From Massospora cicadina (lineage: Eukaryota; Entomophthoromycota; Entomophthoromycetes; Entomophthorales; Entomophthoraceae), in NCBI GenBank assembly GCA_022478985.1, contig JAKSZP010013312.1, positions 1 through 64,000 on the forward strand: 64,000 bases of DNA, in the 5' to 3' direction. Numbering within the stretch: position 1 is the stretch's first letter; each line of letters opens with the position of its first letter. Under the pieces are notes generated by a model. The model was not told the origin of the DNA, did not search any database, and saw only the letters and a program-made list of their open reading frames with translations. Shown here one piece after another: positions 1 through 12,259 of the stretch. Both the position numbers and the translations under genes were made by a program.

Positions 1-246
1 ATGTTGCTGGGGTTAAGTATATTTGCAACTGTCTTCCAGGGGGTGCTTGTCCAATCTTGTAGCGCGCGCACAAGGAGAGTAGTATCAGGAGCCCTGTCAG
101 CCCTATGGTCTGTAACATGGATCCTGTTGCCCAACTCATTTGTGGCTCATTGGAAGGAGCCAGTGCGTTACATGGACAGTTATACCTTTAGCATTCTGGC
201 TTGTGTTCTGGGTGTCCACTTAACCAGAATGGCAGGCTGGCCTTAA
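1..246 (+). CDS. Unassigned open frame, possibly partial
   Basis: An 81-codon frame starts at the first base of the window and ends with TAA at 244-246. It is clearly richer in GC than the AT-rich sequence that follows. The product would be hydrophobic, with two likely membrane-spanning stretches (roughly residues 1-20 and 34-50). I recognise no family. As it begins at the window edge it may be the end of a longer exon, a piece of a transposon, or chance. The composition step at its end is the only thing that sets it apart. Confidence 0.2.
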   Translation: MLLGLSIFATVFQGVLVQSCSARTRRVVSGALSALWSVTWILLPNSFVAHWKEPVRYMDSYTFSILACVLGVHLTRMAGWP

Positions 247-1616
247 CTTTATTAGCCCATTCTATAACAGGTGCCTTCAAAGCTCTATAAAGTACTTATC
301 TGCTTGATTTCAATTAGAACTTAATCTGTTATATCTAATGATTTTATTTGAATCTAAGTTTATAGTAAATCAGAACCTGACTTTATAATACTGTATGTTT
401 AGTTTCTCTCAAAAAACATGTAAATCTAAATCATCAGTATCTTACTTATAACAAACTACATCATATGGTCCTGTAGCCTATTAAAGTTATTCATACTATT
501 AATCTTATGTCATAATTTCTTGTATTAATTTTTATTAGAATATTTTATCCAGGTTTTTTTAGTTAAACCCTATAACTTTATCATAACTTTATTTATATAT
601 CAACTATTTAATTGATTTCAATCAATTTATATCAAATTCTAAATAACTAAATCTTAATTTTTGCTAGCATAATCACATTCTCTGGCAAATGCAATAATTT
701 TTCTGATTACATAACTATCAAATCAAAAAATCATAAACTATGTAATCTAAATTTCTACAGGGGTAAAAGTTAGTCACGTTTATTCTATATGAGTAAATCT
801 TCTTGTTTGCTACTACAACTTAAGGTGGTAAGAGCATAACCTTCCTTGTGCAGTGTATAAAATATGTGCTCAAGATAATGATGGGTAATACTATATACAT
901 AGGATCTAAGTTTTATTCATCTGCCTTTGGCTATTGGCTGACAGGAAATGATAAAAAGAACTACATGATAATATTTAGCGCAGTATTTAATGTCCTAATT
1001 TATTGATTTAAGTAGGTAATAAAGGATGGCTTTGAATCTTTTTTACAACATAATATGGAGCAATCTATAGGAGTTTTTATGTGTGCTTGCCAGCCTTTAG
1101 CATGAGGATGATTAGTACCATGATAGAATTCTAGACTATCTTCCTGCTATAGGATAAAGAAGTCATCTATGAAAAACCATTTTTCATGTGCTATATTATA
1201 AAAGGTTTAAATGCAATGGTTTAGATTGGAACATGTTCTATATCTCTCATTAAACATACCAGTATTTAATCTATGTCCCTAAAGCACAACAATATTATAT
1301 TTAACAAAACACCAACATATAAGTTCTAAAGGTAAAACAATTAGCAATATAAAAGTAAAATCTGATGGACACAGTCCAGTCTCACTGTTTTGAACTGAAA
1401 AATACTTTTAAGTGTTAGATATAGATCCTTATGTGGAATGCTAGTTATAAAGTAGATGATGATAGACCATGACACTTGACCTTCAATTAATACTATCATA
1501 ATAAGCTCTGAGCATGACAATTATGAATTAAAACAAAGTTGAGTATATATGATTTGACTGTGTGGTAATGGAACTATATATGAAAAGTTACTAAAGCCAC
1601 AATAGAACTCACCACT
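247..1616. other. AT-rich sequence without recognised gene
   Basis: About 1.4 kb of strongly AT-rich DNA with no long frame on either strand and no recognised motif. It is the left target flank of element E1. It may be an old, fully decayed transposon, but nothing here proves that. Confidence 0.5.
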
Positions 1617-2184
1617 TGTCAGGAAGTTTGATTTGACTGGACGATAAGCCTAAAATATTGATGGCGGATCATTGGTTATACACCAGAATCAAGTTTAGAG
1701 TATATTTATGATTTAATAAATTTCAAGATGAGTTGACACTAAGTGATTCAAACCCATTCAAAGCATGGGTATTCCGCCAAAACCCCGATAATGAGATGAG
1801 TCTGATGGAAGTTGGATAAGATGAGTATCTGAGAGGATAGGCTAAAGAGTGACTGAATCTATGGGCAAAGTTGGAAAATGAAGGGAAAAGAGGCGGAGTT
1901 GTTTTAGTTGGTAGCTGTAGAGAGATTCTGCAGGAGTAAGATTTTTAAGGTTGAAAAATAAAAGGATTCTGCCAAGTAATAAAAGATTTTGAAGGCTGAA
2001 CGGTAGAAGAATTCTGTTAAGTAAGAAAGATTTTGGTTCCTGGAGCTTTTGGTTTCCATTTTATTAGTTTATTGTAATTTCTTGAGGGATGACAATCATC
2101 TTATCACTCTCCTGTTGAAACAGAGGTTGTTAACTACTGTACAACTTTCAGCGGATTTTAATCCATTACACTTAATTTCCAACA
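1617..2184 (+). repeat. E1 5' LTR
   Basis: 568 bp, TGTC...AACA. It aligns along its length with 8757-9273, including the shared stretch ACTGG-A(C/T)GATAAGCCTAAAA near the start and TTTTATTAGTTTAT near the end. The opening ACTGGAYGATAAGC box is shared with the LTRs of E2 and, more weakly, E5, so these are sister families. Confidence 0.9.
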
Positions 2185-2185
2185 G

Positions 2186-2202
2186 CGTGCTCACTAAAGG
2201 GG
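2186..2202 (+). other. E1 primer binding site
   Basis: Sequence one base after the LTR, CGTGCTCACTAAAGGGG, matches the E2 site TGGTGCTCACTACAGGGG with a few changes. It is expected to pair with the 3' end of a tRNA to prime minus-strand DNA synthesis. The tRNA identity was not determined. Confidence 0.7.
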
Positions 2203-2460
2203 CTCATTGATTCAACCACCCAAGCCTGTTCGTCTGTCTGTACCAATGACATATATATCTAAAATTCTGACAGTAAACTGTCTTTGTCCATCGAGTAGAT
2301 GCAGTATGCTAAACTTAAAATTTTCCTGGACACTTTGTGCCAAACCAATTATTAGCTGTGTTGTGAGCGTAAGACTTTGGTAATCAGATTGCAGCACTGT
2401 CAGGGAAATTTCATAATCTCAAACTGCAGAACAAGTTAAAATCAGACCTTCACATCAGCA

Positions 2461-4070
2461 TGGTCAACAAGCTGCAGTGCGTTGAGCAGCAATTGGATGA
2501 GGGATCTTCCTACTGTAATTTCTGATGCAGAACCAGTGATTAAAAAGAGGACGACAGTGAAGAACCAGGGTGCTGTAATAAAGGAGTATCTAAGAAAGGG
2601 GCAGAGGAGCGCTTCGCCAGCTAGGCAGGCTGTGGAAGTCTGTATTCTCATAGTAGTAGCTCCAGAAGTGATTCAGCCTTGTTAGAAGGAGTTCCTCACG
2701 TGTTCATGGTGCTTTCAACTGAGGAAGCCCAGGCTGCACCCATACTGGATGATAAGCTGAGTTGCCTCACTTCTGCATCTTCCCCTCGTTAAGGAAAAGT
2801 TATGCCTAATGGGAAGTGCCTCAGTTCGCCCCAAGAGCTCGCATTTTGAGCATGAAGAGGGAGTGTGCATTGATAAGTTGCTCCCGTTAAATCGGGATGG
2901 GAACATGCATGAGTTATTTAGATGGTTTGAGTTTGCTGTGGAGGGAGCTTCAGACGTCTGTAAGGCCAAGTTGTTGATATCCAACTTAGATGTTGAGAGT
3001 GCCAACCAGGTTACGTGTTACTTTAGAACCAGCTCTGTCACTTACTTGGAAGTCAAAGAGACCATGATACGATTATTTGATGTTATAGAAAATGGCTCAG
3101 TCAAAGGCCAATTTCTTGACCATTGGGTTTTAGCGGAATTAGTCTTTACAGAGTTTGCTGATTTATTTATCCCCAAAGCACACGTCTTATTTTGGTGTTC
3201 ACGTTGTCTGAGGCTGATGTTCAAATTGAAATGACAGTTGTGGTGAAATTGCACTAAGAGCTGTTCAATGTGTTGGATCCAGTTCTACAAGGGGATATCT
3301 CTTGCTTAGAATCATTATTACCTGTGCTGACTGGCCGCCACCTTCAGTCCTCCTAATTCAGAGTGGAAGCCTCAATGTGACTGCTACTGAAGCTCTTCCC
3401 TTGAGCGGCTCTCAACAATTGACTTATAATCTGCTGGTTAATCTTTGTCTGTCATGTAATTTTTTGGGTCACCCTTATCCGTTGTATAACCCTCAGACAA
3501 ATTACAATCCCTCGCTCAACCCTCAACCTGAGCCCTTCTAAGGTACTTGGAGATGGGATACATTCAGAGTAATGTGTTATGCGTGTATTCAATTTGGTCA
3601 TATTTTCTTAAACTTGCCTGCTAACCAGCAGGTTCACATTGTACAGTCAAACAAGCATGACCAGGGAAAACTCAAGCGGAATAGAGACGTGGCTCTCTGC
3701 TTCCACTGGTTCAATTTTAATTTTCCCATCTGAACTCAATGAGACGCTTTTTGCCAGACCTCATTATCCTGCGGAAGAGTTTCTCTATCAACAACCTTCT
3801 GATTACTTACACATGCTGAGACATTAGTAAGCCAAAAAGGCTGTGGTAGAGGAGGGCCATCATGGGATGTCAAAACCCTATTCCTGTCAGATCCTGGAGC
3901 ACGCCTCATCTGAAGAGCCCTGATCCTCCTCTGAAGTGCCATCGTTGAAAGGGGTGAACGTTTCCATCCCAGTAGAAGAGATTATCAAAGAATACCCAAA
4001 TGTCAGAGTGGGCATTATGCAGTTCCTCGAGAAAAATGATTTCTTGGATATTCACTTATTAAATACTTAA
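2461..4070 (+). pseudogene. E1 gag remnant
   Basis: Gag is the structural protein of the retrotransposon particle. The longest surviving piece is 2809-3234, which matches the gag frames of E2 (12.5 kb) and E5 (62.6 kb): a common RAKLLIS-LDVES block followed by TYLEVKE-TMI-LF. A CCHC zinc knuckle begins at 3575 (CYACIQFGH), but its last cysteine has become leucine. Frames change several times. The start is not identifiable, so boundaries are approximate. Confidence 0.7.
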
Positions 4071-4089
4071 GGTTCTACTTGTTCAGAGT

Positions 4090-7000
4090 GCAAATATCGT
4101 AATATTTTTGTTGCAAATTAAAGTGTATGCAATTATAGATACTGGCGCGCTGGTTAACATTGTAATGAGTAAGCTGGTGGCTAAGTTAGCACTGAAACCC
4201 AACGTAGAACATTGGTTGGTGTACAGAACTGCTGGGTCTTAATGCACCATATCAAAAGGAGCATATAGTGTGCTACCCTGAAGTTTGGGTCAATTGCTGT
4301 CTCTGGACCAGCAATTGTGTTGCCAGATAACAACTATGACCTGCTGATATAAATATCTTTTCTGCGCTACTTTGGTGCTGTAGTGGATATGGCAGAAGTG
4401 ACGTTCAAGATCCTGGGACAAAGGATTTCAGTTTACTTCACCTTGAGTGGAGTGCCAAAGGGTTTCATCAGCATGGGGCAGGTTAATCTCACGTAATGTG
4501 ATGGAGTAATTTCTATCCGCTATTAGTGCTTGAAAAATAAAATGAGGGTCTTTTTTATCAAATACACGAGTACCATGGTTTACCACTTTGATCTTTGGCT
4601 GCTGTGACGATCCCCTCTAGCCATCAAGTTATTGTGATGACAGAGCTTGATATCGAGATACCTAAAGGGCTTTATGGGGAGGTCTGGGGACTAATCAACA
4701 ATCTCACTTAGAACACCACATGACCGCAGGTATAATATTGAATGGACAAAGTGAAGTTAAAGTGCTGCTAGCCAATCTGCAGAAGGGGCCGTTGAAGGTT
4801 CACCAACACCAGGTGGTGGCATACTTGCACCTGGCACCTGAAAATGAGATATTTCAGGTTCACAACTTTGGTTTGCTAAATGAGTTTGGTCTTTCCACTC
4901 CCACTGGACAATTACAGTGTAATGGCAGTGTTTCCAAAAGAAGCCCTAGAAGGGTATTGGAAGAGCAGAAGATATAAAACTAGCTTTATTTAAGAAGTAT
5001 CAGGTGATTTTATGTCCAACAATCATGATTTGGGATGTAGTTGTGGAGCCGTTTATTGGGTGGACATAGGGATCACCTTCCTATTTAGTCACTACCAATC
5101 TGCCGCCCAAGGGCATTGTAGGAGATAATGTCTGATGAAATCCATAATCTGCTGGAGCAGGGAATGCTTGAGCCATCCAAGAGTCCTTGGCTTTTTCCTG
5201 ATTTAATTGTTGAGAAGGAAGGCACCAACTGGGTAGTGATTAACTACCAAAATCTGAACACATCACCAAAAAAACGTGCCTTCTGCCTCAGATTGATGAT
5301 TTGTTATATTGGGAAAGCGGAGCTTGCTATTTTTAGCCATGGAACTAATATTGGGTTATTGGTAAATCAAGTTGCCTGTGGCGTAACAAGAAAAGTGTGC
5401 CATGACCACTTGCATAGGGTTATTCCAGCCCATTTGTATGCCACAAGGGCTATGCAACGACCCAACTATTTTCCAATGAGCCATAGATACTATGCTGGGG
5501 GATCTGAAGCTGTCATGCGTCTTTATCTACATTAACATTAACATTTTCTTGAAAACGTTTTCAGAGCACCTGGATCAATTGGAGGAGGTATTCCGCTGGC
5601 TTGCCGAAGCCAAAATAAAGATTAATCCCCAAAAAATGTCATTTATTAAGGAGAAACTAGAGTAGCTTGGGTTTGTGGTGGACTCAAAAGAACTTAGGCC
5701 ACAACTGACTAAGGTAGATTCCATCATAAAGGTGTCCTGACCAAGTATCAAGAGGGACATTCAGGTGTTTCTAGGCATGGTAGGTACTACCAACGCTTCA
5801 TTCCCACTTTTATCTGTATTGGACCCCACTTTTTGAGCTATTGAAGAAGGATGCAATGTTTGAATGGATGGAACGATGCAAATGTTCTTTTGATACACTC
5901 CAGATAGTATTTAATAGTGCACCGGTGATATAATATCTGAACTTCAAGAAGGTGTTATTGTTCAGATGAATGCTTCCCTTTACGCCATTGGAACAGTACA
6001 ATCTCATCGGGACAACAAGGAGGCTGGAGCATCCCATCGCTTACTGCTGCAGAAGTCTGAACTTTCATGAGCAGAATTACATGTTAACTGATCAGGAGTG
6101 CCTGGCTGTTATTTATGCTTATAAGCAGTTTCAGGAATACCTTCATGGAATAAAATTTAAGGTCATGACTGACCACGCTTCTTTGCACTAGTTGCAGAAT
6201 CTCCAGGAGCCGGAGGGACAGCTTGAATAATAAGCCCACAAACTTTAGGCCTACGACTTTGAAATACTCAACCGTCCTGGTGCCAAGCATCAGAACGTTG
6301 ATTGTCTATCACGGCTACCAAAAGTCGCTGTGATGGCAGATCTGGGTGATTGTTGTATAAAATGATGATCAGCAGCAGTTATGATGACGAACTACCTCAA
6401 GTAATTCAGGCATTTGACAGAATGAGGGCTGGCACTTTCTTGAAAAATGGTGAGCTATACAAGCAGGTCAGTGGGGCTACATTGAATTTCCCAAAAAATC
6501 CTCTGCTCAGTTGGACATTATCTTGAGTGCTCATGAGGCTAAGTCACAGAGGGGCATGAAAAACGTTGGAGTTTCTGTGACCACGCTATTTTTGGGAAAG
6601 CATGCTATTTGATGTGCTTGAAACAATCTTCAGCTGTCACCAATGCCAAGTAGAAAAGCCCTTTCTACATAAATCATCATATTGACTGGTCAACCCACGT
6701 TTTCTTGACATAAAGTATCCAATGATGTTGTGAGACCTTTGCTGACAGGTGCAAATAACACCAAGTACATCCTGGTAACAATAGGCTATTTGACAAAGTG
6801 AATTGAGGTGCGTGAAATCAAAGATTTAGAGTGGCCACTGTGGCCAAATTCATATTGGAGTGCATAATTCAACGTCATGGTTGCCCACAGTTCATTTTAT
6901 TGAAAATGTTAACAACTTCATTTTTCATATTCTCCCCAAGTTGAATGAGTTAATGACAATCCATGGGGTTTTAACGACCTCATACCATCCTGAATCTAAT

Positions 7001-7540
7001 GGAATGGTTGAGCATTTGAACGGAACAATGGTGAACATACTCAGGAAGCTGGTGGCAGATAGACCGTCAGATTGGAGTACCCTTCTCTTTTCCAACATCT
7101 TCGTCTACAATATTAGTTATTATTCTGTGACTGGAAAGAGTTTTTTAAGATGCTTTATGGAAGGCACCCAGCCCTGCCTGCACAACTTTATTCCTGTGAA
7201 GAAGATACTGGTTGAATTGATCCGCAGCACTATTTGACTGCATTAACGTCTACGCTAATCAAACACCATACTGAGTCATACTCAACCAGTCTAGCAAAGA
7301 AGATCAAAGATCATGATGGCAATCAGCTATGTCGTAGTGGACATTTGCAGTTCATGATAGTAGAGATGATACTGTTCCATGATTAACATGGATTCAGACT
7401 GTGGAATAAGCTGGCTAGGTTATGGATCAGACCTATTGAGGTAATAGAAAAGACAGGTTTAATTCCTAAACCATAAAAGACCCAGCAAGTGTTGGATCAC
7501 AACTAGGTGCACGCTAATTTCCTTTGGGCATATAACCATT
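4090..7540 (+). pseudogene. E1 pol remnant (protease, RT, RNase H, integrase)
   Basis: The protease keeps its DTGA active site at 4138 and the following NIV-SKLVAKL block, then breaks at a stop. The RT region runs about 5040-5860. The catalytic YLDD box near 5525 has decayed to YINI. RNase H-like sequence (LTDQECLAVIYAYKQF) is at about 6080-6190. Integrase zinc-finger remnants (SCHQCQVEKPF) are at about 6630-6665, and the core end HPESNGMVE is at about 6990. A GPY/F-like tail reaches about 7500. All parts are joined by frameshifts and stops, so no enzyme can be made. Confidence 0.85.
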
Positions 7541-7645
7541 AAATAAAAAAATAAAGATTAAAATAACTAAATCAACTTCATACAAATACAACACTGATAG
7601 AATACAACTGTATTTATTTAGCAAAGCTTCAGCCGTTAGATAATC

Positions 7646-8640
7646 TCAAGATCGCCTTGCTACCTCTGTTTCTTCTGGTAGGATGACTCTTCTTTTTCTT
7701 CCACCGCCTTGAAGGAGTTTCAGATTCTCTAGTCTTTTGGGGGATAGAAGAGGAGAAGGAGGATCTGTCACTAGAGGAAGGGGAGAAATGGAATGAGGAG
7801 GCGGCAGGGCGGTCAGGTGATCAAAATGAACGCGCTCCTGGACCACCAAGAGCAAAGCCCACAGCCATATCTGCTGGTGGTTTCAGGATGACAGGAATAC
7901 GCGACCAAGGGGTGAGATAGATGGAGCATCCAGTGACTGAGGAGTTGGTTCCAGCTCAAGCGGAAAAGTATGTGCTGAGCGCTAGACAATCTATGAGGAA
8001 ATCATACATGCTGGGATAGGCGTATGGGAAGGGGGTGGAAACAGAATATGCTGATTGACGGGCCCACTTTAGTGCCGCCCAATGGCGCTCCACTGCTGAA
8101 CCCTACTCAGTTGGGGGAAAGAGGACCTTGTTTCTGATAATCTCCATTATGGGAAGATACCAAGTTGGGTCGTTGGCGCCCAATGCTGCAAATGCGGCAG
8201 AAACCCCAGAACACATTAAGCTCAGCCAGCTGTTCTGGAAGTTCATCCTCAGCAACTAAAAGTGATTCAGAATGCAGGAGAAACTCCATAGCAGCTATCT
8301 AAAACCCATGATGCAAATCCTAGCATCTGATGAACCAATAGTACTGATTGATGAGATTTGGTAATAAGAGGAAGAACTAGATGGATTAAGCCATCTTCCA
8401 GAAGCCATTCAGCTTCATCAATAAAGGACCACTAATCTTCTCTCCATTTCAGTGCAACTGCACCACGCAATCGCCAAAGGGGGTATGCAAGGATGATATA
8501 TACCAACAAACTTAGGAAGGAGCTCCACCTGAGTCAAAACAGTCGCATTATCTATCTCAGGTACTCCTCTGTAGCCAAGAGTAACTGACAGTTTGGGTAG
8601 TAGAATTTGGCCAAGGTCGCCCACCTATCTGTCATGTCAT
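7646..8640 (-). pseudogene. E1 antisense ORF, unknown function
   Basis: Between the integrase end (about 7540) and the 3' LTR (8757) E1 has about 1.2 kb that E2 lacks. Read on the minus strand it holds broken coding sequence. It matches, in order, the antisense ORF of E6: an I-L-TL-VPE-T-L block (8.6-8.5 kb), a WYL-IM motif near 8165, an HWAALK motif near 8085, and a basic C-terminus (RWKKKKSHPTRR-type, near 7690). No known family is recognised. Stops and frame changes show it is dead here. Retention of the same motifs in two separate elements argues that it was once a gene. Confidence 0.6.
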
Positions 8641-8756
8641 AATCTAAGAAGGTTCTTTAGGGTTTGGGCTCAGTTGCGTGTAGGGAACAGGAAATATTAA
8701 GGAAGACGTTAGATGATGCAGAACCACAGACTTATCGTCCAGTCAAGGGGGAGTAA

Positions 8757-9273
8757 TATTAGGAAATTGATATTACTGGATGATAAGCCTAAAATATTGA
8801 TGTTGAATCATCTTTTATCCGTCAGAATTGAATATAGAGTATTATATGATTTAACATAGGTCATGTGAGTCAACGCTAAGCAATTTGATTTGGCCATAGT
8901 ATTGGAATTCTGCCAAAACTCCCCAATAATGTGATGAGTATGATGGAAGTTGAAGAAGATGAGTAGCTGAGATTATAGGCTAGATATTGGCTGAAAAGAT
9001 GAGCATAAGATGGAAAATGAAGGGTTATGAGGGTGCGTTGTTTTAGTTGGTAAGTGTAGAGCAATTCTGCAGGCGTAAGATTTTAAAGGTTGGTATTAGA
9101 TGGATTCAGATGAGTAATAAAATTGTGGTTTCTAAAGCTCTTGACTCCATTTTATTAGTTTATAGCAGTTTCTGAGGGGAGGCGATTGTCATATTGCTCT
9201 CCCATTATATCTGTGGGTGTAAACTCCTTTACAACTTTTGGCGCATAGTAATTCATTATTCAAATTGCCAACA
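8757..9273 (+). repeat. E1 3' LTR
   Basis: 517 bp, shorter than the 5' LTR because of small deletions. The opening TG has become TA. It ends CCAACA like its partner. A purine-rich tract (AGGGGGAG) lies just upstream and is the likely plus-strand priming site. The many differences between the two LTRs make E1 one of the older insertions. Confidence 0.88.
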
Positions 9274-11285
9274 CCATTTGTATGAGCAAACTCCAGAGAC
9301 ACTTAGAAATCTCAGATGAAAATTTGGCTTTCCACATTTACAAGTTCATAGTGCCAATCTGAGATTGTTTATGACCTTATAGATATCTAGATATTTCAGG
9401 TGGGCTCAACCCATCTCCCTATGGATAAGATTATCTTTGTGCCCTTTTTGGGTTGCCTTTATACTTATAAAAAAGATAAAAAATCAGAATTCACTAAAGG
9501 TTACTATGCATTCTCATTGGTTGTATATCCAACCATTTAACAATAATCAATTTTCTCTGCAGTAATTTACAATAGACTATTCAAATTAAAATCAAAGTCC
9601 TGTCTGAGACTCTTTGCTATGATTACTATGAGTATTGCCAGGCATTAAGAGAACTAAGAACCAAGTAATATATAGAGGACTTAATCGCCCTCAATGTATG
9701 TTTTATTGCCAAACCTTTATAAAAATGGATGGCTATACCACGTATTGATTTGGTACAGCCTATTTTGATAACTCAAAAAAGCCATTTACTCCACTTATAG
9801 CTCAGAGGATTACAAATCCTAAGAGTAAAAAAGGCAGCATAGAGGTTATACTTATCTATAGTAAGCTATAAAGTATATTTAAGATGAGGTCAAACATTTT
9901 AAATAAAAAATTGATGAGATATGGTTCTTAATTTTTATGCTAATGGATACCTTGGTTGAAACCTTTAATGTCTCTTAAAGAACAACCTTACCAGCATATT
10001 TTACAGGATAAGCTAGATTCTGTATATTACTTATCACGCTCAAAATCTTAAGTATAGCTTGTTGTGACTAGTTGGTTTATATGTTTATCTTACATAGATT
10101 GCTCTACCAAAAATGTCCCAAAAATTGTAGACCCTTGGGTGCCTTTGATGATTTTTTAATATCATCAGTAGACTATGAGAACTAAATAAAGACCTTTGGT
10201 TCTCATGCTGGGGTTACTTTATGATAGACTTTTGTGACTAAATCTGCTTTTATGATAACTCATGGGTCCAGCTTCCCTTACACTCCAATATCATGACTCT
10301 TATGGGATTAATAAAGCTATTAGTACTGATATTTCAGAAAGCACTATGTAGAGTTTCTATAATTATAATAGAGCATCCAAAAAGCATAATTCATTGATGT
10401 GTGCTTAATCAGTGATATGAACTGACCTTTTCTCAAGCGATGTTTATATATTAAATTTGTATAGATTAAGGTAAAATGGGACCAGATGATATATATAGTA
10501 TATCACATAACCTTTAATTTCCATATCACAAATAATCGAAACAAGCAATCTGATATGATGTAAAAAAGATATGCCCATAATTTTCAACTATTGACATACA
10601 GTAGTTATCTAATCTAACCTTCACCTTGTATGATTATAAGAGTATTCTATTTTTTTACTACTGAATTTGAATATAGGTGCCTCCTATATAGTCGCTATAT
10701 CTACAGAAGCTAAAATTTGGCACCTCTAATATAAGCACCAAAAGGGGGCGCTCTAGACCTGCTCATAGTTAAAAAATGCCTGCCAAACACTTATTTGTAT
10801 GCAGTTTCATGATAATTCATTATAAAATACAGCTCACTTAGGATTATGATAACAATCGCATATCATAAGACATAGGCAACTAAAATTACTAAAAAGTAAC
10901 TCTTTGCTCAATTCTATACTTTATACTCATATTCATTGACCTCATCTTGTGGGAATATAAAGGTTAAATTAATTGTAATTCCAATAAAATGCTTATTGGG
11001 ATCAGATAGTGATCATCACCATCAACCATTATACAAAAAACTAACCCTCTACTTTAACATGTAAATTTAAGAGGGTTATTCTACCTTACTAACTTAAGTA
11101 AGGGATATTGGAATTGAATAACTGAAGTGTTAACACCTACTGTATGAGTTACAAGTTTCCAAATAGATACCAAAATGAACTTTAGCTCGTGAGAGGCTTA
11201 TAGGGTATTTCACAATTGATCACCCCAGCTTAAGTCCCAAATGATGGGCTATCTTTTATTGGCTTAGAACCCTTAGCACCATTTA
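9274..11285. other. AT-rich sequence between E1 and E3
   Basis: About 2 kb of strongly AT-rich DNA with stops in all frames. A few stretches (for example near 9620-9760) hint at very old coding sequence, but no family could be named. It forms the right flank of E1 and the left flank of E3. Confidence 0.5.
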
Positions 11286-11663
11286 TGAAAAGCAGCAAAT
11301 GCATAGGTTTGTGGGGCTTTAATATTTTATAAAAGACTTGAGTTTTGATGACAGCAAGTGCAATTTGAGCTAGAAAAAGTCAAGAAAAACATTTGTTAGA
11401 CTTTGTCTTACAACTACTTAGGCAATCGTTACTTACAATAACTTAATCAAAACTAGTATTAAAACATATTGTGCAAATTTAAGGTAATTATTAGGAAAAA
11501 TAAGGATATAAAGGTGATAAATGACAAATGAATGTCCACCTATCAATTAGTTTTGGCATTAGTTGCCAAAAAGTACAGTAAAGCAGAATTGAATTATATC
11601 ATTCATTAAACTACTAACTCATAACTTCCTGCAAAATTTTAAAAGTTTATTGACAAATGCAAT
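11286..11663 (-). repeat. E3 3' LTR, left part
   Basis: Aligns with 24531-24900 of the 5' LTR. Shared landmarks are AGGTTTG-GGG, the CTTACAATAA/CCTACAATAA box, and the nearly identical run CCACCTATCAATTAG at 11538 and 24801. It ends where E2 was inserted, with the GCAAT target bases at 11659-11663. Confidence 0.75.
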
Positions 11664-12230
11664 TGTCATGATTCCTATATGACTGGATGATAAGCTGGGA
11701 ATTGCTATGGCGGATTGGATAGAATCCGCCAAACATGACATTGGGTTCAATCATTCAAGTGCCTTGAGATGAGGTGATATTGAGATTTAATGAGCTATTA
11801 TTGGATCACCTCCAAAATAAGGTGATAAGGCAATGTCAACATTTGACAAATACAAATTAAATCGCCTACAATTAGGGCGATAGAGATCTAAAAGAATAAC
11901 AAGCTTAAATTGAGGAGAATAAGCAGAATATAATAGTATAAGCTATGAGAGTGGTATCATCCAAAGCTGCTGTATATAAGTGAGATGGGCGATTAAAAGA
12001 GGTTAGGTTTTTAGATAGAAGACATAGTAAGCGGACTAGGAAGGATCCACTAGATTAATTACAATAAAAGAAGTTTTTCAGGAATATTGCTCCCTTTTGC
12101 TATATTTATTATTTTAAGTGTGCTCCAAGGGGCCAACAATCTTCATATCATCATTCCAATTTCTCAGTGTTTCAACCCTGTGCAAAAACTCTTACGGTGT
12201 ATCTTAAACAATTCTGCCAATTTTACAACA
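11664..12230 (+). repeat. E2 5' LTR
   Basis: 567 bp, TGTCA...ACAACA, the same length as its partner. Many differences between the two copies are transitions, several of them CpG against TpG or CpA, for example ATGATAAGC here versus ACGATAAGC in the 3' copy. Confidence 0.96.
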
Positions 12231-12231
12231 G

Positions 12232-12249
12232 TGGTGCTCACTACAGGGG
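12232..12249 (+). other. E2 primer binding site
   Basis: TGGTGCTCACTACAGGGG, one base after the LTR. The leading TGG is as expected for pairing with a tRNA CCA end. Close versions follow the LTRs of E1, E3, E4, E5 and E6, so these families probably share the primer tRNA. This is the best-preserved copy in the window. Confidence 0.85.
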
Positions 12250-12259
12250 GCCCACTGAT

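Larger units (their letters stand above)
1617..9273 (+). mobile_element. E1: degenerate Ty3/gypsy LTR retrotransposon
   Basis: A 7.66-kb element in the order LTR, primer binding site, gag, protease, reverse transcriptase, RNase H, integrase, antisense ORF, LTR. The LTRs are alignable from TGTC (5') or TATT (3') to a shared CCAACA end. The 5-bp flanks are CCACT (1612-1616) and CCATT (9274-9278), one transition apart, so this is one insertion. Every coding domain is broken by stops and frameshifts. E1 resembles E2, E3, E5 and E6 in primer site and pol sequence. Confidence 0.9.
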
